Below, piece after piece: positions 27,020-34,746 of a stretch of DNA of 64,000 nt. Positions within the stretch are counted from its first letter, which is position 1, and every line of letters begins with the position of its first letter. The notes below the pieces were generated by a model. It searched no databases, had not been told where the DNA came from, and was given only the letters and a program-made list of their open reading frames with translations. The translations under genes and the position numbers were made by a program. Source of the DNA: Gaoshiqia sediminis (GTDB lineage Bacteria > Bacteroidota > Bacteroidia > Bacteroidales > Prolixibacteraceae); contig NZ_JAPAAF010000003.1 in the NCBI RefSeq assembly GCF_025907915.1, positions 124,001 to 188,000 of the forward strand, given 5' to 3'.

Positions 27020-27038
27020 TCCCGAACTTGATTCGGGA
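27020..27038. repeat. dispersed hairpin repeat, second copy
   Basis: TCCCGAACTTGATTCGGGA, an 8-bp-arm inverted repeat matching 25461-25479 with one change in the loop. In the 140-bp gap between the sialidase-fold gene and the esterase gene. Confidence 0.7.
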
Positions 27039-27088
27039 TCCCATCTTTTACAGACACAAGCTTGCGGCCACTGGCACTTTATTTCCGG

Positions 27089-28186
27089 TTACTCCGGCCA
27101 CTTCTCGTTGACAATTTTGGTCAACTTTAGCTTTGCCGGATCCACTTTTACGTATTTCATTTTTTCGCGTCGCCAGGTATAAATAAAATGCAACATGCCA
27201 TCGGAAGACTGAATAACAGCCGGATAGGAATACTGGCTAATTTCGGAATCTTCAAGGACCAGCGTTGCCGACCAATTGCGGCCATCTTCCGAAACAGCTA
27301 CATTCAGCGGTGTACGGTAACCTTTCGATGCGCCAATCGGAGTTTTCACATGGTTGTAAACCACCAGTTGACGGCCATCAGCCAAACTTACCGCATCGGT
27401 GCCCGAGTTATTGTTTGGCAATCCGGATTCCTGCGGCAACGACCAGGTTTCACCCATATCAGACGACCACGAATCAACGATCACACTGTTTCGGCTTCGA
27501 CACAAAATCTGCAACCGTCCATCGGGATATGTCAACACACTGGGTTGAATGATGGAATACGTGGAAGGACTGTTGATCGGGCCAACTTTTTCCCAAGTTT
27601 TACCAAAGTCGGGGGTCATTTCGAAATGTACTTGCCAGCCACCATCACCTTCAGTACTCGACGGACAAATCAACATCCCGTTGTCCAGCAATACCGGTTT
27701 GTTTTTTACCGGGCCAATGTATCCTTCGGGAAGCGCTTCGGCCTCGCTCCAGGTGCGACCGTTATCAGTTGAACGCTTCAACATTCCCCACCATTCCGAA
27801 GGTTTTGGACCAACTTTATAAAACAAAAGAAGATCGCCATCCGGTATTTGATATAACACCGGATTCCAGCTTGGGTAACGCAACGTATCGTTTATTACGC
27901 CATTTGCCACTTCAATGGATTTTGTCCATTCCCCGTCAACCAAACGGCTGAACCGAATGGTTACATCCGGATGACGCTCGCGCGTACCGCCAAACCAGGC
28001 AGCCACCAGGCCTTCGGGTGTTTCGGCCAAAGTACCTGAATGACAGGACGGGTAAACATCTTCTTCGTAGAGAAACTGTTCTTCCACAATTCCTTGCTTC
28101 CATCGGTCGCCTGATTCCGTGGAACAGGCTGAAAAATATCCGGCTGCCAATACCAGCACCCCCATCTTGATCCAGTTTTTATTCAT
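27089..28186 (-). CDS. sialidase-fold (BNR/Asp-box) lipoprotein, possible exo-glycosidase
   Basis: 365 residues, SPII signal with lipobox FSAC. A six-bladed propeller is indicated by four Asp boxes: RSTDNGRTW, MTPDFGKTW, SSDMGETW and VSEDGRNW. An N-terminal FGGTRE and IRFSRL pair corresponds to the RIP/Arg region of sialidases. In pectin loci this fold includes hydrolases of 2-keto-3-deoxy sugars (GH33 Kdo hydrolase activity is known for RG-II), rhamnosidases and unclassified enzymes. A Kdo- or Dha-type keto-acid substrate would suit the sugar-acid genes of the same run, but this is inference. It starts 18 bp after the DUF3826 stop. Confidence 0.65.
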   Translation of the reverse strand: MNKNWIKMGVLVLAAGYFSACSTESGDRWKQGIVEEQFLYEEDVYPSCHSGTLAETPEGLVAAWFGGTRERHPDVTIRFSRLVDGEWTKSIEVANGVINDTLRYPSWNPVLYQIPDGDLLLFYKVGPKPSEWWGMLKRSTDNGRTWSEAEALPEGYIGPVKNKPVLLDNGMLICPSSTEGDGGWQVHFEMTPDFGKTWEKVGPINSPSTYSIIQPSVLTYPDGRLQILCRSRNSVIVDSWSSDMGETWSLPQESGLPNNNSGTDAVSLADGRQLVVYNHVKTPIGASKGYRTPLNVAVSEDGRNWSATLVLEDSEISQYSYPAVIQSSDGMLHFIYTWRREKMKYVKVDPAKLKLTKIVNEKWPE

Positions 28187-28204
28187 TTCTTCCTTTCTTG
28201 AAAA

Positions 28205-28897
28205 TTAATTATTTGCTTTTGCAGCTTTTTCGGCTTTACGTGCATTGACGTAAGCCTTGTACATTTCACGCCAGTTTCGCCCGTTATTGTTCAGGTATTG
28301 TTCCGACTTGGTTTTGTAGATTTCGAAAATGGCGGAAATCTGTTTCATGTTTTTATAATCGACAGCCATTTCGCGGGCTTCTTTCAGATAACCAAGAATG
28401 GTAGCTTCTTCTTTCTCCGTTAAATCCGGCACAATAGCCTTATACCCTTGCATGGTGAAAGCTACTTTTCCGATGGTGTACTTGTCGAGTATGGCCTCCA
28501 CCTGTTCTTCCGTCAAATCGTGGCGAAGTCCGGTCATCAAAGCCTCATGCACGGTTTTGGGCATGGCCGAGTCGGCGATGATCTGGCGGTCGAGTTCACT
28601 TAACGGATTTCCGGTTACAGGGTTGATACCCGCCGGGACCGTAGAGGCTGGATGAGCATTGTGCCAGTCGCGGACAGCAGTGAGGTGCTCAGCGATAACA
28701 GCAGTAACCCTTTTTTCTTTTACTTCGTCATTCAGGCTGAGTGAAGCAACCCATTCGGCGGCTTTTTTCTCCTGGTCGGTAGGTTCTGCGGCAACAGTCA
28801 CAGTTTTTGTGTTTCCGGTCACAGCCTGGGCAACAGGAGAAAACATAAGCATACCGGCCAGCAACCATGCACCTGCCTTGAGATAAGATTTTTTCAT
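28205..28897 (-). CDS. DUF3826 family periplasmic protein
   Basis: 230 residues with a signal peptide (MLMFSPVAQA). The mature part is almost all helical, with the DUF3826 pattern KKAAEWVASLSLNDEVKEKRV, WHNAHP, then DLTEEQVEAILDKYTIGKVAFTMQGYKAIVPDLTEKEEATIL. This domain of unknown function recurs beside pectin- and rhamnogalacturonan-degrading genes in Bacteroidota; no activity is known to me. The C-terminal end is Lys/Ala-rich. Located 31 bp after the (alpha/alpha)6 hydrolase and 18 bp before the sialidase-fold gene, clearly in the same transcript. An accessory or binding role is as likely as an enzymatic one. Confidence 0.85.
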   Translation of the reverse strand: MKKSYLKAGAWLLAGMLMFSPVAQAVTGNTKTVTVAAEPTDQEKKAAEWVASLSLNDEVKEKRVTAVIAEHLTAVRDWHNAHPASTVPAGINPVTGNPLSELDRQIIADSAMPKTVHEALMTGLRHDLTEEQVEAILDKYTIGKVAFTMQGYKAIVPDLTEKEEATILGYLKEAREMAVDYKNMKQISAIFEIYKTKSEQYLNNNGRNWREMYKAYVNARKAEKAAKANN

Positions 28898-28928
28898 TGA
28901 TTCTTAGGTTTAAATTTATCCATTGATT

Positions 28929-30482
28929 TTATTGACAAATCAGTTTTTCCAGACGGGCAGTCCGGCCAATTTCTTTCCCATTGGCCCATATGCTCAGGCC
29001 TTTTCCTTTTTTATATTTCTCCCCGGTTTTGTCCCAGATGATGGTCAACGTTTTCCCATGATAAAGCAAATTGTCGAGGCAAAACCAGTCCCATTTATCT
29101 TCAGGAATCAGGGGATTCACCTCAATCACCTCATCGGCACGCGGGCGCAGACCAATTAAACCCGAGATCATCAGGTCGTTGAAAGTGGAATGGTTGTAAT
29201 AGCGGCTGCGTTCCTGGTCGCCTTTCAGCCAGTAGCCGGTTGTTTCGTCCTGATATTCGCCGATATACGGACGACCGCGGTGATACTGCGACTCCACGTA
29301 AAGCTCCATGTGCATGAAATAATCGTTTTTATTCACCACCGATTGCTGATAGTCGTTCAGGAGATTGGCCATTCCGGTAAGCGTTTGCGCAGTGGCAAAA
29401 GGCCAGATGGCCCCATCCCACTCGCAGCGGCAACAGCCGTGGCTGCGGAAATCGGGGTGACGGCGTTCGGCAGTGGTCAGTCCATACGGAGCAAGAAAAC
29501 CATTGTTGTCTGTTACCTGTTTCCAGGCTACAGAATGTTCTACGTTGGGAAGGTTAAAATACCAGGGAATATACCCAATGGCTTCGCGCACCTGGGCAAA
29601 GCCTCCTTCTTCCTTCACCGTTTCAAAAAACTGATCGTCGGCGCTCCACAGGTTTTCCAACACCAGCTGTTTCATGGTATCGGCTTTGGCCGCATAGAAG
29701 TCTGACAGTTTTTGATTACCATTCAAACCCGCAATTTTCGACAGAGCCAGCGCATTCCCGTACATGTAGCTGTTGATGGTAGGGCGCTTGTTTTTCACTT
29801 TCCGCCCGCCACTAATTTGCTCTTCCATGCCATCGCGCACATCGTATTGCCAAAACAGTCCATTCGGAAGTCTTTTTTCCACCTCCCATTGTTGATACTC
29901 TTCTGCCAAATCAGGCAGCATTTCGGTCACGAAGGCTTTATCTGCATTCACCAAATAACTGTTGTACAGGGCAAAGGCTGTCCAACTGCTGAACTTCAGC
30001 AATTTGCTCATCATGCCACCGTCGTTTCCGCGGAACCAGATTTTTACATTGTCCTGCAAATAAACCGGGTTGTGCAGCCAGCGGGTTTCCATGATATGAT
30101 GCCCCAGCGCACAGCTGATCAGGTTGTATTTATCGGCATAGGGACGGTCAACCAGAAACTCGGTGATGCCGTACCCCATTGGTGTTTCGGTGATGTGTTT
30201 GCGCAGTGTCCACCAACGATAATAGTACATTTCTTCAAAGTTATCCTGCGGACATTCAAACAGCGGGATGTTGGTTTTCATCCAATCCCACGAAGCCGAG
30301 TTTGGAATGGCTTTCGCCATGTTTTCGTCTTCCATACGGTTGAAATAATCCGCATAATGTTTGAAATCATCGGCCTTCAGAACAGATTTCTGCTTTTTAC
30401 CCGAGGCCATTGCCGAATGAGCAGCAAAAGTTATCCCCAGAATAAAAAACAATATGACGAGTTGATTACGTGAAATATTCAT
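28929..30482 (-). CDS. secreted (alpha/alpha)6-barrel glycoside hydrolase, MGH1/GH63-like; GH142-like candidate
   Basis: 517 residues, signal peptide ending near HSAMASG. The helical barrel shows the conserved blocks of the trehalase/GH63-like superfamily: YYYRWWTLRKHI, WSSWTAFALYNSYL-type helices, LPNGLFWQYDVRDGME, PTINSYMYGNALAL, CCRCEWDGAIWPFATAQTL, and the late NHSTFNDLMISGLIGLRPRADEVIEVNPLIP typical of MGH1-like domains. In BT1020 of Bacteroides the C-terminal GH142 domain, a beta-L-arabinofuranosidase acting on the RG-II Ara-Dha disaccharide, has such a barrel. This gene follows a propeller gene by 14 bp in the same order as the BT1020 domains. Acceptable alternative: an unrelated clan-G enzyme. 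Confidence 0.6.
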   Translation of the reverse strand: MNISRNQLVILFFILGITFAAHSAMASGKKQKSVLKADDFKHYADYFNRMEDENMAKAIPNSASWDWMKTNIPLFECPQDNFEEMYYYRWWTLRKHITETPMGYGITEFLVDRPYADKYNLISCALGHHIMETRWLHNPVYLQDNVKIWFRGNDGGMMSKLLKFSSWTAFALYNSYLVNADKAFVTEMLPDLAEEYQQWEVEKRLPNGLFWQYDVRDGMEEQISGGRKVKNKRPTINSYMYGNALALSKIAGLNGNQKLSDFYAAKADTMKQLVLENLWSADDQFFETVKEEGGFAQVREAIGYIPWYFNLPNVEHSVAWKQVTDNNGFLAPYGLTTAERRHPDFRSHGCCRCEWDGAIWPFATAQTLTGMANLLNDYQQSVVNKNDYFMHMELYVESQYHRGRPYIGEYQDETTGYWLKGDQERSRYYNHSTFNDLMISGLIGLRPRADEVIEVNPLIPEDKWDWFCLDNLLYHGKTLTIIWDKTGEKYKKGKGLSIWANGKEIGRTARLEKLICQ

Positions 30483-30496
30483 TTTTTCCTTTCTTA

Positions 30497-32335
30497 TTAT
30501 TTCGTTTCGTAGGTTTTAAATGATTTGATGCTATAAACAGCTTCCTGATCGATGGCCCCGGAATTCTCCACATCGAACCATTGCATGCGGGGTGAATCGA
30601 TGGTTGGATAATAGCGACGCTCGCCTGTGCGGAACATGATTCGGGAAACAGACTCCACTTTCTGATGGCAAAGCCGTCCTGATTTGCGCTCACCATCAAC
30701 GAACACTTCGTAAAAATTGCGGTCAACATCTACCATCACCTTCACCTCATAATCCCGGTTGGGTTCGTAAACCATATTTCGGTTTTCGCCATAACCGTCT
30801 TTATTCATAAAATTCGATTCGTTGTTGAACATCAGCCTGATAGCCGCATTCCCCTTTGCATCAAGCAATTCTACATGCAGCAAGCCATGATCGTTTTGGG
30901 CCAGGTTAATCACAAACTCAACAGCCAATTTTTTAGATGCCGGAATGACCTTTTCAGCTACAGCATAATCGAAGGGATCTTTGTCGCGCAATACCAGCGC
31001 TTTTTTGCCTTGCTGATCTTCCTCAATTTTCACGGGGGCCCAGGCTGGCGAAAAGATATTCCACGTGTCGAGTTCCTTACCATTTTTCATTTTATCGAAT
31101 ACATCGGCAGCATGCTTGGTCGCTTCGGTCAAAGCGGGCGCAGGTACCGACGAAACCCAAATATCCTCTTTGTTCATGCTGTAGGTGAGCCACATTTTCC
31201 CATCGGGAGGCGTTCCGTTGCCTTCCAGAATTCCACGCATGTATTGAGGACCGTACGACTTGAACTGACCGCCATAACGCATGGTGGAAATTTCACCATT
31301 AATCAGATGAAGGTTGGTATATTCAAGGCCATCGTCGCTCAGCGATATGGCCAGTGGCCAACGGAACTGTGACGGGTTGTACACCGTCGCAAATTTACCA
31401 TCAGACATTTTCTGTCCCCAAATTTTAGCGGCTTTCGTAACAAAGCCCGGAGCGCGTGTAGCTGTGTATTCCCAGGTTTTTCCGCCATCGTTGCTGATTG
31501 AGGTAAGCGCATGTTTCCAAAGACCGACAACACGGCCATCATTGAGGTGGTAATAGGAGAAAGCTTTGTATTGTTCTTTCAACGGAATCAGCGGATCGTC
31601 GCGATCGGCCTCTTCAACCCACTGTTGCATCATGAGCGGTTCGGCCAGCATGGCATCGCAGGCAGCAACAAACGCTTTATCGGTTGATGACTGGTAAAAG
31701 GGATAATCGGTATTTTTTTCGTTCCACCCTTTGTTATAACGGATAAAATGGATGGGCCCTAACGAGCCATCTGCATAGATCTCGCGCACGGCACGGCCAA
31801 TCCCTTTGCCATCGTTCGGACTATCTTCGTGGGTGATACAAATACCATAATAACCCATGGTCAGCAACTTCCCGTTGGGGGCCACATAAAATCCAACGCG
31901 CTGGTGCAACACCGAAAAATTGTTTTTGGCAACTCCTTCAACACCCTCCTTCACCGTGCCATCAGGAACTTTATAGGGTGGGAAAAGCACAATGGGCTGT
32001 TCCCAGTCGTATCCGTTTTTCGAGGTACTCAGATAAACCTGGCCGGGAGCTTCGTGCTCGCTAACCGGATTGCTGAGGTACTGAATAAAAAAAGTGTTAT
32101 TCCAGTAGGCGATGTTCGGACCGTGGTTGTAGGTCCAGCCATATACGTCAGCCATTTCGGGATGCTCACGGCTGGCACGAAGTACCTGAATGTTGTGTAC
32201 GCCAATAACCGGGCTCAACTGCCCGTGATGGTAATCGGAATTATTCAAGGTGCTGCCGGTGTACCGAACGGTATCCTGAGCGGATACCATCCATACTGCC
32301 AGCAGCAGTAATATTGCCATACTAATCCTTCTCAT
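30497..32335 (-). CDS. secreted beta-propeller protein with C-terminal beta-sandwich; GH143-like candidate
   Basis: About 612 residues from ATG 32335 (ATG 32347 also possible; the longer ORF to 32395 overlaps the GH43 gene and is rejected). Signal peptide MRRISMAILLLLAVWMVSAQ. Residues about 25-415 hold sialidase-like repeats (YLSTSKNGYDWEQP, TSISNDGGKTWEYT, ISLSDDGLEYTNL), and the part after about 430 reads as a lectin-like beta-sandwich (KKLAVEFVINLAQNDHGLLHVELLD; YEVFVDGERKSG). The neighbouring (alpha/alpha)6 gene makes it look like a split counterpart of BT1020, whose N-terminal GH143 domain releases Dha from RG-II. This is a hypothesis from fold, size and order; the sequence alone only supports a propeller enzyme or binding protein. 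Confidence 0.6.
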   Translation of the reverse strand: MRRISMAILLLLAVWMVSAQDTVRYTGSTLNNSDYHHGQLSPVIGVHNIQVLRASREHPEMADVYGWTYNHGPNIAYWNNTFFIQYLSNPVSEHEAPGQVYLSTSKNGYDWEQPIVLFPPYKVPDGTVKEGVEGVAKNNFSVLHQRVGFYVAPNGKLLTMGYYGICITHEDSPNDGKGIGRAVREIYADGSLGPIHFIRYNKGWNEKNTDYPFYQSSTDKAFVAACDAMLAEPLMMQQWVEEADRDDPLIPLKEQYKAFSYYHLNDGRVVGLWKHALTSISNDGGKTWEYTATRAPGFVTKAAKIWGQKMSDGKFATVYNPSQFRWPLAISLSDDGLEYTNLHLINGEISTMRYGGQFKSYGPQYMRGILEGNGTPPDGKMWLTYSMNKEDIWVSSVPAPALTEATKHAADVFDKMKNGKELDTWNIFSPAWAPVKIEEDQQGKKALVLRDKDPFDYAVAEKVIPASKKLAVEFVINLAQNDHGLLHVELLDAKGNAAIRLMFNNESNFMNKDGYGENRNMVYEPNRDYEVKVMVDVDRNFYEVFVDGERKSGRLCHQKVESVSRIMFRTGERRYYPTIDSPRMQWFDVENSGAIDQEAVYSIKSFKTYETK

Positions 32336-32354
32336 ATCTTCTATCATTTTCTGT

Positions 32355-33293
32355 TTATTGAAACTTTTCACTCTTGGCTTGCAGCAACTTATCAATCACA
32401 TCTTTGCTGACTTTTACAATCGTTCCGTGCTTATGCCCCTCTGGCAAAGAAATATCCCCTGAGATATCTGTAAATACAGTAAAATCAGAAGTTTTCACCG
32501 CCCGGTATGATTTATCCCCATACGAATCGTAATAAATCAGGTAGTCGTTACCGATTTTCACGGCCGTAGGGCCTTCGGTCAGAAAACCGGTAAACGGTTC
32601 TGAATAGTTGTCAAACGGCCCCAATGGCGATTTACCAAAAGCAACACTGATGTTGCGGTTAGGGCGGGTATTATCTTTCAATACCAACACGTAATCATCT
32701 TTTTTGCGCTTCACAATAACACAATCAATGACGCTAAAACCCGGATCAAGAAACAGTTTTGTTTCGGTGAAGGTCTTAAAATCTCTGGTTGTTGTGTAGT
32801 ACATCCGGTGATTGTTCCGCTCTTCTTCCTCTCCTTTTTCAAATTTAAAAGGAATGGTAGATGCCCAAATAATGATGAACCGCTCTCCTCCATCGTCATA
32901 AAAAAGTTCTGGCGCCCAAACGTTTACCGTTGAGGTATCGGTCATTACTTCGATAAACTGCTGCTCCGACCAGTTGATAAAATCGGTGGTCGATGCATAT
33001 CCAAAACCCAGGTCACCCCTCCACGAGGACGTCCATACCATATGAAATGTGCCATCGGGGCCCTGCACCACCGAAGGGTCGCGCATAACTTTCTGATTAC
33101 CGATTTCGGGCGCCAGGTAGGGTCCGCCAAGGTCGGACCAATGATAACCATCTTCGCTGTAGGCCAGGAACAAACCTTTGTCGGCCGGTTCACGGAAAGT
33201 AGTGAAAACGTAATATTCTTTTTCGCTGGCCTGCTGGCACGAAACCAATCCGGCAAGCAACACCAACAGAAATAGGTAAGCTCTTTTCATCAT
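32355..33293 (-). CDS. GH43-like five-bladed propeller glycosidase lipoprotein
   Basis: 312 residues from ATG 33293 (the ORF also has an upstream GTG at 33296). SPII signal LVSCQ. The expected GH43 triad is visible: Asp72 in VMRDPSVV as general base, Asp190 in SVIDCVIV as pKa modulator and Glu240 in LTEGPTAV as general acid, plus the VWAPEL motif at 126. GH43 enzymes remove arabinofuranose, xylose or galactose ends by inversion; RG-I and RG-II arabinosyl groups are the natural guess here. It lies 9 bp after the GH140-like gene and 19 bp ahead of the propeller gene. The short length, without an accessory lectin domain, fits a single-domain GH43. Confidence 0.85.
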   Translation of the reverse strand: MMKRAYLFLLVLLAGLVSCQQASEKEYYVFTTFREPADKGLFLAYSEDGYHWSDLGGPYLAPEIGNQKVMRDPSVVQGPDGTFHMVWTSSWRGDLGFGYASTTDFINWSEQQFIEVMTDTSTVNVWAPELFYDDGGERFIIIWASTIPFKFEKGEEEERNNHRMYYTTTRDFKTFTETKLFLDPGFSVIDCVIVKRKKDDYVLVLKDNTRPNRNISVAFGKSPLGPFDNYSEPFTGFLTEGPTAVKIGNDYLIYYDSYGDKSYRAVKTSDFTVFTDISGDISLPEGHKHGTIVKVSKDVIDKLLQAKSEKFQ

Positions 33294-33302
33294 CACTGCG
33301 TT

Positions 33303-34694
33303 TTAGATTACTGAATCCAGCATCAAAACCCAGTCGTTTCCGTCAGCCGGTTCACCTGCCGGATTATACTCCTGTACGCCTGTGTTCGGGAAAGTACCGA
33401 TTTCGGAAATCTCGCCGTTGCGCGGGTTAAACCAGCTGGCCTTCACCTGTTCACCTTTAATTTTACCCATGTTTACCCGGATGTTCTTTCCGTTGTAAGT
33501 GTAAATGAACGCATAATTTTTTCCACGGGTTGCCAGCTGACGATCGTATTTGTCGCCAGGTTGTTCGGCTACCAATGATTGGTCGGGAACCCGTTCGAAA
33601 TACGGGCGCGAAAGCATCAGGTTTTTCACATGCACCATTTGCGCGGCACCCGGATCGTTGATGGCTTCGGTCCAGTATTTTTTTGCGCCATAGGCAGCGC
33701 CGGTATCTTCGGGGCGGTAAAATTGCATCACAGCGCTGTGCCCGTAAGTATATCCGCAAGCACCGGCAAACACCGACCAGTAGGCATACCGGCGAACATC
33801 AGCATCGTTCCAGAACGGTTGCAGCGTATCGTGCAATCCCTGCGGAATTCCTTCGTACGAAGGTTCACCGTCGAGGGTGGGTTTTACCGGCTTCAGGTTA
33901 TAGTCGGTTTCCACAAAGCGCCAGTTGTCTTCGCCGTAATTCAACTCGGTATCATCCTGGTCGTAGCGGCGATGGCCTGATTGAAACATATTGAAGTCCA
34001 GCCATTCTTCGTTGTGGAACCACATCGACGACTGGGTCCTTCCTCTCGGGTGGAAAGTGATCAGATGGTTGGGATCGTTTGTACGCAGGGCATTTCCAAG
34101 GATGTTCCAGGTTTGAATGGAATCGGCCCCGGGAACATCTCCGCCATTCAACCAGATAATATTAGATTGGTTCTTATAGCGGTTGGCCATAAATTCGCCG
34201 TAAACCTTAGCTTCGTCGCGGCTGACAAATCCGCCCCGCACATTGCCTCCCCAAACAGGCACCAGCGCCATGTAAAGGTTTCTCTTTTCGGCCTCACGGA
34301 TCACAAAATCCATGTGGTCCCAATAGTCATATTCTTCAGGATTTTCAAAACTACTACCCTCAGTAACAAATGGTTGGGCCACGCTTTGGCTGACGAGCGC
34401 CGAATCGCCGTAACTGTTTTTAGCGCCAACACTGTGCAACACCATCACCTGAATAACATTAAAGCCTTTTTCCTGGCGGTCATCCAGGTAACTTACGGCT
34501 TCTTCGCGGTTTAACTTAGAGAACAACAACCAGCCGGTATCGCCAAGCCAGAAAAACGGATCGCCGTTCTCATCGGTAAAAGAACGACCATCGGCGGATA
34601 CTTTCAGCAGGCCCATGCCCTTTTCTTGTTTTACTTCAGTAGAGCACGAAAACAGAAGCACCGCCAGGCTAATCAGCAGAAATAAGTTTTTCAT
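33303..34694 (-). CDS. GH140-like (DUF4038) apiosidase-type lipoprotein
   Basis: 463 residues from ATG 34694, which gives the lipobox LLFSC (Cys17). The body is an apiosidase-like TIM barrel (about 25-360: GLLKVSADGRSFTDENGDPFFWLGDTGWLLF, then YWDHMDFVIREAEKRNLYMALVP and SNIIWLNGGDVPG), followed by a small C-terminal beta domain (from about 375, GKNYAFIYTYNGKNIRVNMG). This is the DUF4038 plus collagenase-like C-domain layout of GH140; the founding enzyme BT1012 cleaves the apiose-galacturonan bond of RG-II chains A and B. The gene follows the SSS symporter by 52 bp and precedes GH43 by 9 bp. Apiosidase activity is plausible, but DUF4038 proteins are diverse. Confidence 0.78.
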   Translation of the reverse strand: MKNLFLLISLAVLLFSCSTEVKQEKGMGLLKVSADGRSFTDENGDPFFWLGDTGWLLFSKLNREEAVSYLDDRQEKGFNVIQVMVLHSVGAKNSYGDSALVSQSVAQPFVTEGSSFENPEEYDYWDHMDFVIREAEKRNLYMALVPVWGGNVRGGFVSRDEAKVYGEFMANRYKNQSNIIWLNGGDVPGADSIQTWNILGNALRTNDPNHLITFHPRGRTQSSMWFHNEEWLDFNMFQSGHRRYDQDDTELNYGEDNWRFVETDYNLKPVKPTLDGEPSYEGIPQGLHDTLQPFWNDADVRRYAYWSVFAGACGYTYGHSAVMQFYRPEDTGAAYGAKKYWTEAINDPGAAQMVHVKNLMLSRPYFERVPDQSLVAEQPGDKYDRQLATRGKNYAFIYTYNGKNIRVNMGKIKGEQVKASWFNPRNGEISEIGTFPNTGVQEYNPAGEPADGNDWVLMLDSVI

Positions 34695-34746
34695 TTTATT
34701 GGTTTTTGAAATTATATCCGTATTTATTTTTAATGAATGGAAAGAA

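Noticed and set aside
26949-27044. N-terminal extension of the esterase to 27044
   Set aside because: The extension is encoded by a dispersed repeat and would mask the signal peptide starting at 26948.
29190-30473. Plus-strand reading frames opposite the (alpha/alpha)6 hydrolase
   Set aside because: Antisense shadows without signal, motif or plausible start context.
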